IMG/VR virus record: IMGVR_UViG_3300019766_000011
Span: 1 to 64,000 of that record
Direction: 5' to 3' (one strand)
From: a virus
Length of the DNA: 64,000 nucleotides
Positions within the stretch are counted from its first letter, which is position 1, and each line of letters begins with the position of its first letter. Positions 16,002 to 23,067 of the stretch are shown one piece after another. The translations under genes were made by a program, and so were the position numbers. The notes beneath the pieces were generated by a model that was not told the origin of the DNA, made no database searches, and saw only the letters and a program-made list of their open reading frames with translations.

Positions 16002-16398
16002 TCACGTCATCCCAGTAGTCATCACTATACTGACAATCATCCCAATTATAATAAACATCTAAGCCATCTAGACTTTCTTTATGTTTCTTAAGTAATCCAC
16101 TTAACTCTAGATAAACTTGCCAGTTATTTGCTTGCTTCTCGGTTTTAAATAGACGGTTATAGTTATTCAGGTAGCCACCTTGTTTATAAACACCCATATC
16201 ATTTAGACTGGAATCAGTAAACTTACTAAAGTCCCAAGAGAACGGATGCTTAACCCAATAACTTCTATCCTGAATGAAGGGTTTAGAGATTACCTTTAAC
16301 TTCTCTACACCACCTAGACCCGAACGCCATAGGGTCATACCTGATTTAATCTGATTAGCATGTGTAATACGACCACGGACTTTATTAAGCTTTTTCAT
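15994..16398 (-). CDS. Hypothetical protein, 134 aa
   Basis: Basic N-terminal half with many Trp and Tyr and an acidic Tyr/Asp-rich end (YYNWDDCQYSDDYWDD). Good ribosome site (AGGAGTT). No family recognised. Confidence 0.68.
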   Translation of the reverse strand: MKKLNKVRGRITHANQIKSGMTLWRSGLGGVEKLKVISKPFIQDRSYWVKHPFSWDFSKFTDSSLNDMGVYKQGGYLNNYNRLFKTEKQANNWQVYLELSGLLKKHKESLDGLDVYYNWDDCQYSDDYWDDVND

Positions 16399-16407
16399 AA
16401 TAACTCC

Positions 16408-16890
16408 TTATAAGAAACTGTTTGGATTAATTACTGAGATACCTTGTTCTGAACAATATACGTTAAAAGGTACGAGGTCGTCAACAACTAATTTAACTTT
16501 TAAGTCACCTTCCATTAAATTATCCAAAACACCTTTTTTAAATGCTGTTTGGTACTCTTTATAATTAGACTCATTCATTAACTTAGTAATCCCATCAGGT
16601 AGCATTACAAGTTCATTATAAGGCACTCCACGATCCTTCAAGTCGTATTCAGTCTGATCACGTATGATATCACTACGAGAAGTTAAGATAACAATATAGG
16701 TAGTATCAGGTACTTCCAGAAGGAGATTAAGTATTGGTTCAATGGTTTCTTGTTCTGGAAAGTGATCAGCATACATCTCGAAATCAAAAGAACCATCTTC
16801 TCTTACACAAAGAGGACCCATTCCATCACACTTAATAAGTGAATCATCTATGTCACAGATTAAGATATCAGTATATATTTGGTCAGTCAT
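16408..16890 (-). CDS. HAD-superfamily phosphatase (polynucleotide 3'-phosphatase-like)
   Basis: 160 residues with HAD motif I CDIDDSL, motif II VILTSRSD, lysines around 110-120, and motif III/IV VVDDLVPF. The arrangement resembles the phosphatase half of T4 polynucleotide kinase, and an RNA ligase is encoded at 24846-25802, so a nucleic-acid end-healing role is possible. ATG at 16890 is chosen because GAGGAG lies 8 bases upstream and the codon overlaps the previous stop (TAATG). Confidence 0.75.
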   Translation of the reverse strand: MTDQIYTDILICDIDDSLIKCDGMGPLCVREDGSFDFEMYADHFPEQETIEPILNLLLEVPDTTYIVILTSRSDIIRDQTEYDLKDRGVPYNELVMLPDGITKLMNESNYKEYQTAFKKGVLDNLMEGDLKVKLVVDDLVPFNVYCSEQGISVINPNSFL

Positions 16891-17033
16891 TATAAGCACT
16901 CCTCAGTACGATAAATTGGGATAAATAGGAACCAGTAAGTAGTGACACGATATAAAGCAGTAGACTTATTACAGTCTAGATGACTCCTGAATATCTTCTT
17001 CTTTTTGGTAGTTTTAGTAATATTTAATATCAT
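16890..17033 (-). CDS. Small hypothetical protein, 47 aa
   Basis: ATG at 17033 behind TTAGGAGATAAT, reading MILNITKTTKKKKIF..., ending in TAATG with the next gene. A basic N-terminus precedes an aromatic stretch (TTYWFLFIPIY) that may associate with the membrane. Confidence 0.62.
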   Translation of the reverse strand: MILNITKTTKKKKIFRSHLDCNKSTALYRVTTYWFLFIPIYRTEECL

Positions 17034-17041
17034 ATTATCTC

Positions 17042-17386
17042 CTAATGGAAGTTAATCTCCCCTGATTTACTAACTGTACACTTAACTTCAGTCTTGTGCA
17101 ACTCTTTTTGTAAAATTAATTCATTATGTAATTGTACCTCAGGACTACATAAATAAAGATGTTTAAACTCTTCATGAGTCATTGGAGGTCTAGGTACTTC
17201 CTTCTCTAGATCATCCCATACAGATGAATAAAGATTAGTCGGTACTTTAGCAGCCATAAGCCCGACATACCCTAAACTCTTTTTTAATCTTAAGGGTTTG
17301 TATCTTTTTTTATATTTATAAGGTTCAGCACCATAAGCTTCTGCTATTCTTTGACCTCTTGCATAACTTTTCTTTTGTTTACTCAT
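17042..17386 (-). CDS. Hypothetical basic protein, 114 aa
   Basis: Very basic first 40 residues (KKRYKPLRLKKSLG), then a helical acidic half. Starts in a TAATG overlap with the upstream small gene. No family recognised. Confidence 0.68.
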   Translation of the reverse strand: MSKQKKSYARGQRIAEAYGAEPYKYKKRYKPLRLKKSLGYVGLMAAKVPTNLYSSVWDDLEKEVPRPPMTHEEFKHLYLCSPEVQLHNELILQKELHKTEVKCTVSKSGEINFH

Positions 17387-17505
17387 TAGTACTTTCTCCT
17401 TTTTTCGAGGTCTTTAATTACCCACTTATTCAATATATAAAAGATAGATAAAGGAATCAAACCAATAGATAATATTACTAAACAAAATTGAATCTTTTCT
17501 GACAT
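17386..17505 (-). CDS. Small membrane protein, 39 aa; first gene of the operon
   Basis: ATG at 17505 behind TTGAGGAGTTAAA. One transmembrane helix (FCLVILSIGLIPLSIFYIL) is followed by a basic tail (KDLEKRRKY). It is the promoter-proximal gene of the minus-strand replication operon. Confidence 0.7.
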   Translation of the reverse strand: MSEKIQFCLVILSIGLIPLSIFYILNKWVIKDLEKRRKY

Positions 17506-17520
17506 TTTAACTCCTCAATT

Positions 17521-17706
17521 ACCGGATGGGTTTTTGTAAAGAATGCAATACTAATCTATTAATCATATCTGGTCAACAACCGGATAGGTTTTTGTAGAAA
17601 AATACCTCAACAACCGGATAGGTTTCTGTAAAGAAGAATGACCGGATGGGTTTTTGTAGAGATAATCAACCGGATGGGTTTCTGTACAGCTGTATTTTTG
17701 TAGAGA
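17521..17706. repeat. Array of five 18-bp direct repeats (iteron- or operator-like)
   Basis: ACCGGATRGGTTTYTGTA occurs at 17521, 17579, 17613, 17641 and 17669. Only positions 8 (G/A) and 14 (T/C) vary, and a decayed half copy lies at 17696. Start-to-start distances are 58, 34, 28 and 28 bases. Copy 1 lies just downstream of, and copy 2 just upstream of, the minus-strand promoter core at 17548-17576. They could be operators for a regulator of the replication operon, or iterons of an origin. Confidence 0.92.
17548..17576 (-). promoter_or_regulatory. Sigma70-type promoter of the replication operon
   Basis: On the minus strand TTGACC is followed after 17 bases by TAGTAT, about 45 bases before the first gene of the operon. 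The 18-bp repeats flank it on both sides. Confidence 0.75.
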
Positions 17707-17715
17707 ATTACATCT

Positions 17716-17818
17716 AATGAGAATGATTCTCTTTTACAGTTAATGATTATCATTCTCATTATCAATTACTAATAAGAATTATTCCTATTATCATTCTCAA
17801 ATGTTAATGATTCTCATT
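17716..17818. promoter_or_regulatory. Cluster of four Fur-box-like operators
   Basis: Four 19-bp sites begin at 17716, 17742, 17771 and 17800 (spacing 26, 29, 29). Compared with the Vibrio Fur consensus AATGANAATNATTNTCATT, recalled from memory, they match 15, 15, 13 and 15 of 16 defined bases. The cluster lies between the two divergent promoters of the replication and early operons. Binding by host Fur is inference; a phage protein could use the same sites. Confidence 0.7.
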
Positions 17819-17833
17819 ACCAGAACGACAAGC

Positions 17834-17859
17834 AGGGCAGCCCCTAACGGAACTGCCCT
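17834..17859. other. Hairpin in the control region
   Basis: AGGGCAG and CTGCCCT can pair across a 12-base loop. No T-run follows on either strand, so it is not a typical terminator. It lies just after the Fur-box cluster. Confidence 0.45.
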
Positions 17860-17871
17860 AGAATGTGTGCC

Positions 17872-17901
17872 TTGCACTTGTTAAGCTTTTAAACTTAAGA
17901 T
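17872..17901 (+). promoter_or_regulatory. Candidate sigma70-type promoter
   Basis: TTGCAC and TAAGAT are separated by 18 bases, 54 bases beyond the last Fur-box-like site. No ORF starts nearby, so the transcript would have a long leader into the gene at 18140. Confidence 0.4.
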
Positions 17902-18071
17902 TACATGCTATTACCTCTCTATGTTTGGTTAGTGTTAAATAAATGTCTTTCGACTAGGTAACCTATTTTAATGATTCCTTTTATTAATGCAAGTACTTTA
18001 TTTAAAATAATTAACTTTAATTTACCTATAATAGCAGGATGAACAACTATTAAATTAATCACCTTTAATAG

Positions 18072-18100
18072 TTGACCTAATTTAATAATAGGTTTAAGAT
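18072..18100 (+). promoter_or_regulatory. Early sigma70-type promoter
   Basis: TTGACC, 17 bases, then TAAGAT, about 40 bases upstream of the first early gene. This is a good host-type promoter for the 18.1-19.0 kb genes. The 17906-18139 stretch around it has no convincing gene. Confidence 0.75.
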
Positions 18101-18139
18101 TTAATCTCACTCATTAGTTAAGTAAGCAAAGGTTGAATT

Positions 18140-18415
18140 ATGAAAACTAATTTACAGGTTTTAAAAGATTTACTACTAAGCCACGACCTGAAACAAGGGA
18201 ATACTTTTTCCCCTTGGCACCGTGAACCTATGAATTTATATTATCATGATTTAAAAGAAAATATACCAGCTGGGTTTTATTCCTTAAATGGTGTGTTATA
18301 CTCAGTCAAATACACAAGCGGATTAAATGGCCGTGGCGGTATGGATCAAGGAACACCGCCTACAGTGGTAATCAAAGAAATTAAAAAAGTAACAAGTTTG
18401 GATAATGTAAAATGA
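18140..18415 (+). CDS. Hypothetical early protein, 91 aa
   Basis: First gene behind the strong promoter, with AAAGG before the ATG. Beta-rich centre (GFYSLNGVLYSVKY) and a Gly-rich loop. Overlaps the next gene by 4 bases. Unknown function; first-expressed genes often act on the host. Confidence 0.68.
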   Translation: MKTNLQVLKDLLLSHDLKQGNTFSPWHREPMNLYYHDLKENIPAGFYSLNGVLYSVKYTSGLNGRGGMDQGTPPTVVIKEIKKVTSLDNVK

Positions 18416-18831
18416 GTAAAATTATATATAAAGTTGAATTTGGAATAGTTCACAGTGAATTAGACAGTTATGAGAATGGCTGTGATGGTTCTTGTAATAG
18501 TCGCTTTATTGATCCTATTGTAATTAAAGCCGAATCATTAACAAGATTATTTGATATAGTGTCTAAACAGTTCCGAATTAATAAAGATGATCTCCTAATT
18601 AATTCCTGTGATGAGCTTGGCCGATTAGATATTCAAACATATACAAAGACTCTCAATTCTTTAACAGATCAATCTAAAAAGTTAAGGGAAGGTTGGGAAA
18701 ATGGTGATTTTGATTTATATTTGAATAATATATCAGGTTATGTTAGTGTTGAGGCTTCAAACTTCGACTTAGAAAAAGTTTTTAATAATGAACAAACGAA
18801 AGGATTAGAATCTAATGCAATCATCTTTTAA
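18412..18831 (+). CDS. Hypothetical early protein, 139 aa
   Basis: Overlaps its upstream neighbour (ATGA). Contains a short Cys segment (GCDGSCNSRF) and mostly helical sequence. No recognised domain. Confidence 0.68.
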   Translation: MSKIIYKVEFGIVHSELDSYENGCDGSCNSRFIDPIVIKAESLTRLFDIVSKQFRINKDDLLINSCDELGRLDIQTYTKTLNSLTDQSKKLREGWENGDFDLYLNNISGYVSVEASNFDLEKVFNNEQTKGLESNAIIF

Positions 18832-18991
18832 TAGTAACTTTGTACGCTCTGTAAAGCCACAACGTGACCACAGCGAGGCGAAAGAAAAAAGCCTGAGCCG
18901 TAAACAGGCTAAAAAAGAACGTGATCTAAAACGCTCTTATGATACCCATCAAACTAATATAGAAAATGATTATTTTAACTCTTATATTTGA
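18815..18991 (+). CDS. Small charged protein, 58 aa
   Basis: ATG at 18815 overlaps the end of the previous gene in another frame and reads MQSSFNSNFVRSVK... to TGA at 18989-18991. The centre is strongly basic and helical (RKQAKKERDLKRSY), and the end is acidic and aromatic. The gene at 20302 encodes a similar type of small protein. Confidence 0.6.
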   Translation: MQSSFNSNFVRSVKPQRDHSEAKEKSLSRKQAKKERDLKRSYDTHQTNIENDYFNSYI

Positions 18992-19000
18992 ATAAACCTT

Positions 19001-19019
19001 GCCCCTTTAATGGGGCTTT
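19001..19019 (+). terminator. Short terminator after the first early genes
   Basis: GCCCC-TTTAAT-GGGGC-TTT directly follows the stop at 18991. The 5-bp GC stem and short T-run suggest a modest terminator. A TATAAT at 19025 may belong to a promoter for the next gene, but no good -35 is seen. Confidence 0.55.
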
Positions 19020-19059
19020 GCTAGTATAATATACTTAAAATCAACTAAAGGTTATTTTA

Positions 19060-19323
19060 ATGTTCTCTTTTAATAAATCACATATGAATTCAGCCGTTAA
19101 ATCTAAATTATTAAAGGCTATAATATTAACTAAAAAATACGGGCATGTTAATCATGTACTAAATAAAAAAGGTTATGCTTTTCTAGCTGTACGCATTGCC
19201 CCTAGTGGTTTAATATCTGTTACAGATCAAAAAGGTAATAATGTTAAAAAACATTTACTTTCTTGGAGAAACACGGTAACCTTCAGAAACTTTATTCACA
19301 ATAACTTATCAAACTTCTATTAA
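19060..19323 (+). CDS. Hypothetical early protein, 87 aa
   Basis: Basic protein with helical N-terminus and beta-rich centre (GYAFLAVRIAPSGLISV). AAAGG site upstream. No family recognised. Confidence 0.66.
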   Translation: MFSFNKSHMNSAVKSKLLKAIILTKKYGHVNHVLNKKGYAFLAVRIAPSGLISVTDQKGNNVKKHLLSWRNTVTFRNFIHNNLSNFY

Positions 19324-19341
19324 ATAACGAGTGTACAGATA

Positions 19342-19617
19342 ATGCGTAAAATTGAATTAGAAATGTTACAAGCTATTAACTTGAAAAATAATTGGTCAAA
19401 AGATAATACACAAGTTATTTTTGATAATGGCACCTCTAAAGTGTATTTACACGGTCACCATATAGCTAATATAAACCACTTAACAGGGTGTAAAGAGGCT
19501 AATAAAGAAACTTTAAAAGATTGGCCCACTAATACTACGAAAAGCCGACTTAGATCCCTAGGTTTAAATGTATCTACTAAAAAAGGTGTAACCTATTTAA
19601 ACGGTGAAAAGCTTTAA
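19342..19617 (+). CDS. Conserved phage early protein, 91 aa (DUF8033-like)
   Basis: The pattern IELEMLQAI, VYLHGHHIA, TKSRLRSLG and TKKGVTYLNG matches, from memory, a family of small conserved phage early proteins of unknown function. The length is typical. Confidence 0.7.
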   Translation: MRKIELEMLQAINLKNNWSKDNTQVIFDNGTSKVYLHGHHIANINHLTGCKEANKETLKDWPTNTTKSRLRSLGLNVSTKKGVTYLNGEKL

Positions 19618-19623
19618 TAGTTA

Positions 19624-19652
19624 TTTACAACTGGCATTATTTAATAGATAAT
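19624..19652 (+). promoter_or_regulatory. Sigma70-type promoter
   Basis: TTTACA, 17 bases, GATAAT, located between the stop at 19617 and the gene starting at 19697. Confidence 0.6.
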
Positions 19653-19696
19653 GCATTATCTCTAAACAAATAAACAAACAAATAAGAGTGTTAATC

Positions 19697-20218
19697 ATGA
19701 AAACTAAACAAACCAATATCAAAGCTAAATTACCTTTACTGCCTCAAGAAATTAAAAAAGGGGCATATTGGCATGATAAGGAACATTTAAGTACTTACAA
19801 GATAATAGACAAGAAAACGGAAAAAACCATTATAGATTGCCGTGTTTCCTGTTCTAGAAGTCGTAACTCTTCAAGCGTTTATTGTGATTTGTGGATATCT
19901 AATATTTTAAAGATACCTAAAAATGCGGATTATACTGTAACTATTCAAGGCGTAGGTTATGAGACAACGTATAACACTACAGAGCTAAGCGGTCAAGGTG
20001 TAGCTGGTGGATATGGGTACGATAAAGAGTCTAGTGCCGTAGGTAGTGCTATCTCAGATTGTGGTGTAGAATTATACGGCTCACCATACCCTCACCACTC
20101 CGATAATCCTAATTTTAAGAAACGGGCTTATATTGGTGGTACTGGTTGTCATGAAAGTGCTTTGTTAGCCATTGCTTACACTTGTGGGTATAATAACTGT
20201 ATTTTGGTAAAATCTTAA
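19697..20218 (+). CDS. Conserved phage protein, 173 aa
   Basis: ATG at 19697 is chosen over an upstream GTG because AAGAG lies at the right distance. Distinct motif GQGVAGGYGYDKESSAVGSA followed by a C-terminal GGTGCHESALLAIAY; I recall similar phage early proteins but no function. Confidence 0.7.
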   Translation: MKTKQTNIKAKLPLLPQEIKKGAYWHDKEHLSTYKIIDKKTEKTIIDCRVSCSRSRNSSSVYCDLWISNILKIPKNADYTVTIQGVGYETTYNTTELSGQGVAGGYGYDKESSAVGSAISDCGVELYGSPYPHHSDNPNFKKRAYIGGTGCHESALLAIAYTCGYNNCILVKS

Positions 20219-20236
20219 ACTAACATTAAATAAGTG

Positions 20237-20265
20237 TTGACACCTTGGCCGCTATTCTTTAAAAT
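20237..20265 (+). promoter_or_regulatory. Consensus promoter overlapping a palindrome
   Basis: TTGACA (perfect -35), 17 bases, TAAAAT. The stem GCCGCTATT/AATAGCGGC with a short loop occupies the spacer and continues past the -10 to about 20272. It could be an operator over the promoter, or a terminator for the gene before it. The next gene starts at 20302. Confidence 0.75.
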
Positions 20266-20301
20266 AGCGGCATAACTTAAACAAATAACGGATCTAATTA
20301 T

Positions 20302-20448
20302 ATGTGCTCACTATTCAAATCTAAATCCACAAAGCGAAAAGAAGAAGCCTTGAAACGCTCCCGAACTCGTAAAGCATCTAAAAATAAAGCACAATCTAAA
20401 ACTGTATATGATTGGTCAGAATTTAATAGTGATGTGAGTGCCAAATAA
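20302..20448 (+). CDS. Small basic protein, 48 aa
   Basis: Reads MCSLFKSKSTKRKEE... to TAA at 20446-20448. The first 35 residues are strongly basic and the end is acidic and aromatic (YDWSEFNSD). It ends in a TAATG overlap with the next small gene. Confidence 0.65.
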   Translation: MCSLFKSKSTKRKEEALKRSRTRKASKNKAQSKTVYDWSEFNSDVSAK

Positions 20449-20519
20449 TGGAGAATACAGGTTTTATTTATTGTATGACTCTGGCATTATTTGCCGTAAC
20501 TATCCCTTTTCTTAAATAG
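20448..20519 (+). CDS. Tiny membrane peptide, 23 aa
   Basis: MENTGFIYCMTLALFAVTIP, then FLK and stop: a single hydrophobic helix. The one-base overlap with the upstream stop supports translation, but the size leaves doubt. Confidence 0.45.
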   Translation: MENTGFIYCMTLALFAVTIPFLK

Positions 20520-20529
20520 GTTTAAAATC

Positions 20530-20625
20530 ATGTTTAATACTAAGTGTAAAGAATGTTTATTTAATATCATTGGTCTTGGTTGTTTCTGTACTGTTTGTGT
20601 GTACACTATCACTGGCGGGCTTTAA
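20530..20625 (+). CDS. Tiny Cys-rich membrane peptide, 31 aa
   Basis: MFNTKCKECLFNIIGLG followed by a hydrophobic Cys-rich stretch and stop at 20623-20625. No clear ribosome site; overlaps the following ORF in another frame. Confidence 0.4.
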   Translation: MFNTKCKECLFNIIGLGCFCTVCVYTITGGL

Positions 20626-20881
20626 TTTGAGGGTTTTTAATAAACATAGGCATCAGCCCACGCTTTTGGGTGTTGTGTATACTTGGTCAGATAGTCAAGG
20701 GTATATATACAAAGCTGTAAGGGTGCGAGGGGGTCTTTACGAAATATTCCTAACAGAATCACAAAGCCATGATATCAATGAGCTTAAAAAGCATTGTGCT
20801 TACTCTCAGGGATACTTTAATGCTCCTTTAATAGGTAGTTTAATCGAATACTTCAAACAACTCGAAAAGGTAGGTCCTTAA
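20570..20881 (+). CDS. Hypothetical membrane protein, up to 103 aa (start uncertain)
   Basis: From a TTG at 20570 the frame gives a hydrophobic N-terminal segment (VVSVLFVCTLSLAG) then a soluble domain. No ribosome site clearly supports this start, and a TTG at 20629 would omit the membrane segment. The C-terminal part looks coding (GYIYKAVRVRGGLYEIF). Function unknown. Confidence 0.5.
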   Translation: MVLVVSVLFVCTLSLAGFNLRVFNKHRHQPTLLGVVYTWSDSQGYIYKAVRVRGGLYEIFLTESQSHDINELKKHCAYSQGYFNAPLIGSLIEYFKQLEKVGP

Positions 20882-20883
20882 TA

Positions 20884-21198
20884 ATGAAAGCTCTAAAACG
20901 CTACGCATTCTATAATAAGATTATTAACCGTTTTAATTTCATAAGAATGCGTTTTATTTGTAAGCCATTTGTAAAAGTGGTTTTTTGGAACCCTGAAAAA
21001 ACGGGAACTTGTAACTATAATGATTTAATTGTTAAAGAAGACATAGAAAACTGCTCTTGGTCTACAGAGCTTGAATTATGTGTATGGATTACACCTATTC
21101 ATAGAATCACTGAAATGTGTGAAAATGAGTATAGTGATACATGCTATCAATCCATAAAAAGTACTTGGTTGCCTTGGAAATTAAATAAATATAAATAG
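20884..21198 (+). CDS. Hypothetical protein, 104 aa
   Basis: Basic first 35 residues, then a Cys/Trp-rich part (CSWSTELELCVWI). Three bases after the previous stop. No family recognised. Confidence 0.62.
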   Translation: MKALKRYAFYNKIINRFNFIRMRFICKPFVKVVFWNPEKTGTCNYNDLIVKEDIENCSWSTELELCVWITPIHRITEMCENEYSDTCYQSIKSTWLPWKLNKYK

Positions 21199-21201
21199 TT
21201 A

Positions 21202-21230
21202 TTGACTTTAATACTTATTAACTTTAATAT
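21202..21230 (+). promoter_or_regulatory. Sigma70-type promoter
   Basis: TTGACT, 17 bases, TAATAT, about 32 bases before the ATG at 21263. Confidence 0.7.
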
Positions 21231-21262
21231 CTATATCACACTCACTTAATAAGATTAATCAA

Positions 21263-21706
21263 ATGAAAGCTACTTATTCTACACGCATGTTAAACCTTCA
21301 CTTTAAACAGTGTGAGCATAACAAAGCAGAACAAGAAGTAATGAAGCGTAAATTATCCCGCAAAGGCTACACGGCGGGTTTAGTAAGTTCTGATAGTGTT
21401 GAGCGTGTTTGTAATTTCATGGCACCTATAGGGTATACGGTGGCCATGATCAAACAAGACTATAAGGACACTAAAAAAACCCTTTCCCTCTTAACTGTTA
21501 CAAATAGTGATGAACATTCGAGACTAGATAGAACCTTAAGAAATTGTAACAGCATTGAAAAGTTAGAAAGCCGTTTTAATGCATATAATTGGGACCCTTG
21601 CCTTATCATTGATTGTGGACAAATGCTAGTGATATCCACCTCTGATAATATCGAGTATATTGTGAGCTGGTCACATGGTGGAACATACACCGCAATGAGT
21701 TTCTAA
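21263..21706 (+). CDS. Hypothetical protein, 147 aa
   Basis: Own promoter immediately upstream. Helical, basic first half and beta-rich second half (LIIDCGQMLVIST, IVSWSHGGTY). Not recognised. Confidence 0.66.
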   Translation: MKATYSTRMLNLHFKQCEHNKAEQEVMKRKLSRKGYTAGLVSSDSVERVCNFMAPIGYTVAMIKQDYKDTKKTLSLLTVTNSDEHSRLDRTLRNCNSIEKLESRFNAYNWDPCLIIDCGQMLVISTSDNIEYIVSWSHGGTYTAMSF

Positions 21707-21751
21707 GGGTTAATATCATGGCTTTATTTGAAGAAATTAAAGGGTAGATTT

Positions 21752-22024
21752 ATGACTATTTTAGACGTAGTTTGTCAAGTGAGAATGTCTGTTAAGTATG
21801 AAGAGCCTTGCTTATTTTATAAAGGTGATTATGGTGAAACTATCTGTTTTTGCTTTTCTGAGAGCCATAGTGAATGCGGTGATCATTTTAGGCTTAACTG
21901 TTGCAAACCGTTACCAGTTAAAGAACAAAAAGAATTCTTAGAAAAAGTGCAAAAATACTATGATTCTATCCCGAGTGATGTTAAAATAAATTTAATCCTT
22001 AAACAAAACTTAAAGGTAGTGTGA
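21752..22024 (+). CDS. Hypothetical Cys-rich protein, 90 aa
   Basis: ATG at 21752 (MTILDVVCQV) is preferred to an in-frame TTG at 21728. Contains ICFCFSES and CGDHFRLNCCK. A nine-codon ORF (21718-21747, MALFEEIKG) lies just upstream and may be a leader or chance. Confidence 0.58.
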   Translation: MTILDVVCQVRMSVKYEEPCLFYKGDYGETICFCFSESHSECGDHFRLNCCKPLPVKEQKEFLEKVQKYYDSIPSDVKINLILKQNLKVV

Positions 22025-22028
22025 AACT

Positions 22029-22337
22029 ATGGCATCCACTAAAAAAGGCTTAATTGATAAAGTATACCTAGGTTATGAGAACGGGCCGCACTGGGCCTTA
22101 TATGCTCACAATACAAAGGCTCACATAAAAACCTATGCTAGTTTTGAAGAATGTATTAATGACGTGTATTCGCCAGAATTACAAGGGCATCGACCACCCA
22201 CAAGTGGCGAAATCAGGTTCGGACATGGTGCTACGCATTATAAGAAGTTTGATATCTTAGATTGTGTTAAACCTTGTGGCACTATCAAAAAATGGATTAA
22301 ATGCCCCTATGATGGGTTACGTTATAGCTTAGCATAG
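22029..22337 (+). CDS. Hypothetical protein, 102 aa
   Basis: Aromatic and His-rich (HWALYAHNTKAHI, GHGATHYKKF) with four Cys in the C-terminal half. No recognised family. Confidence 0.62.
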   Translation: MASTKKGLIDKVYLGYENGPHWALYAHNTKAHIKTYASFEECINDVYSPELQGHRPPTSGEIRFGHGATHYKKFDILDCVKPCGTIKKWIKCPYDGLRYSLA

Positions 22338-22349
22338 GTTTAAAATTTA

Positions 22350-22429
22350 CGGCGGTTAGCTTAATGGGAAAGCAGTCCCACTCTTGAAAGATAGGGGGAT
22401 CATTGCGGCTTCGATACCCGCACCGCCAC
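22350..22429 (+). tRNA. tRNA-like element, atypical or degenerate; amino acid not assigned
   Basis: A cloverleaf can be drawn: acceptor 22350-22356 with 22422-22428 (six pairs plus a terminal C-A mismatch), D-arm GCTT/AAGC around a Gly-type loop, and T-arm GCGGC-TTCGATA-CCCGC with one C-C mismatch. The 30 bases between D- and T-arms are too long for a normal anticodon arm plus variable loop. The best stem (CCCACT/AGGGGG) leaves a 10-base loop containing CTTGAAA (TGA in a serine-type reading). The 3' end is CC without encoded CCA. It is either a decayed tRNA or an unusual functional one. Confidence 0.45.
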
Positions 22430-22457
22430 CCTTCAATAAGTAATAGGTACTAATATT

Positions 22458-22656
22458 ATGAAAGTCGGTATATTTAACGCTAGTAATTACACATTAGCAG
22501 AAGCGATACAGCAAAATGCCATTAAATGGATTGATGCCCCCATGTGGTCTAGATGCATCTAGTTCCTTAATAGCGCCAATTGTGCACGCTTGTGCAAATC
22601 ATGATATTGGTGTTATACATAATGACAAAATTACAATCTTTAGTGGTAAGGGTTAA
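22458..22656 (+). pseudogene. Small ORF split by a frame change at a C5 run
   Basis: ATG at 22458 reads MKVGIFNASNYTLAEAIQQN and on to IKWIDAP, then hits TAG at 22560. If one C is removed from the CCCCC run at 22537-22541, the frame continues through CGLDASSSLIAPIVHACANH to TAA at 22654-22656, giving about 65 residues. This suggests a recent indel, a sequencing error or +1 frameshifting at a proline codon. Confidence 0.6.
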
Positions 22657-22659
22657 AAT

Positions 22660-23067
22660 ATGCTAACAATTAACGCGGCATTGTATGATAGGATATGTAG
22701 ACTAGAATGGTATTTAATTCGACTAAATAAGCCCTGTATGCCTGTTACCGTTGAAGTAGAAATAAAAGGGTTTCCCATAGATGAACTAGCTAGGGTCATG
22801 TTAGATAATCCTGATGGGGTTTTTACTTCTGTAGTATATAGTGATGGGGAAGAAGTGGATATCTATTTCAGGTATAAAAGGCCAGCAAATAACCTAGAAA
22901 TTGAAAAATACTTGAACGATAACCTAAACGGTGTTAAGTATACCTTAGATCTTATTAGTAAACAGATAAACCGTAACATGATGGACAAAGTATCACTTTC
23001 TAGGTGGATAGATAGAAAATACCAGTCTAGTGGTGTTATCGCTCAAAACCTCTTAAAGTTGTTGTAA
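22660..23067 (+). CDS. Hypothetical protein, 135 aa
   Basis: AAGGG site upstream. Mixed alpha/beta sequence with IDELARVMLDNPDG, ending in a helical region. Last gene of the plus-strand early block, followed by a terminator. Function unknown. Confidence 0.64.
   Translation: MLTINAALYDRICRLEWYLIRLNKPCMPVTVEVEIKGFPIDELARVMLDNPDGVFTSVVYSDGEEVDIYFRYKRPANNLEIEKYLNDNLNGVKYTLDLISKQINRNMMDKVSLSRWIDRKYQSSGVIAQNLLKLL

Noticed and set aside
17521-17686. Direct repeats as a CRISPR array
   Set aside because: Repeats are only 18 bp, spacers are 10-40 bases and irregular, and no cas genes are present.
17919-18110. 63-aa minus-strand ORF in the control region
   Set aside because: Low-complexity Leu/Ile/Lys translation of AT-rich DNA, overlapping the strong early promoter, without a good ribosome site.
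19025-19030. TATAAT as a full promoter
   Set aside because: The -10 is perfect but no -35 lies at 16-18 bases; TTGCCC is 20 bases away and inside the terminator stem.
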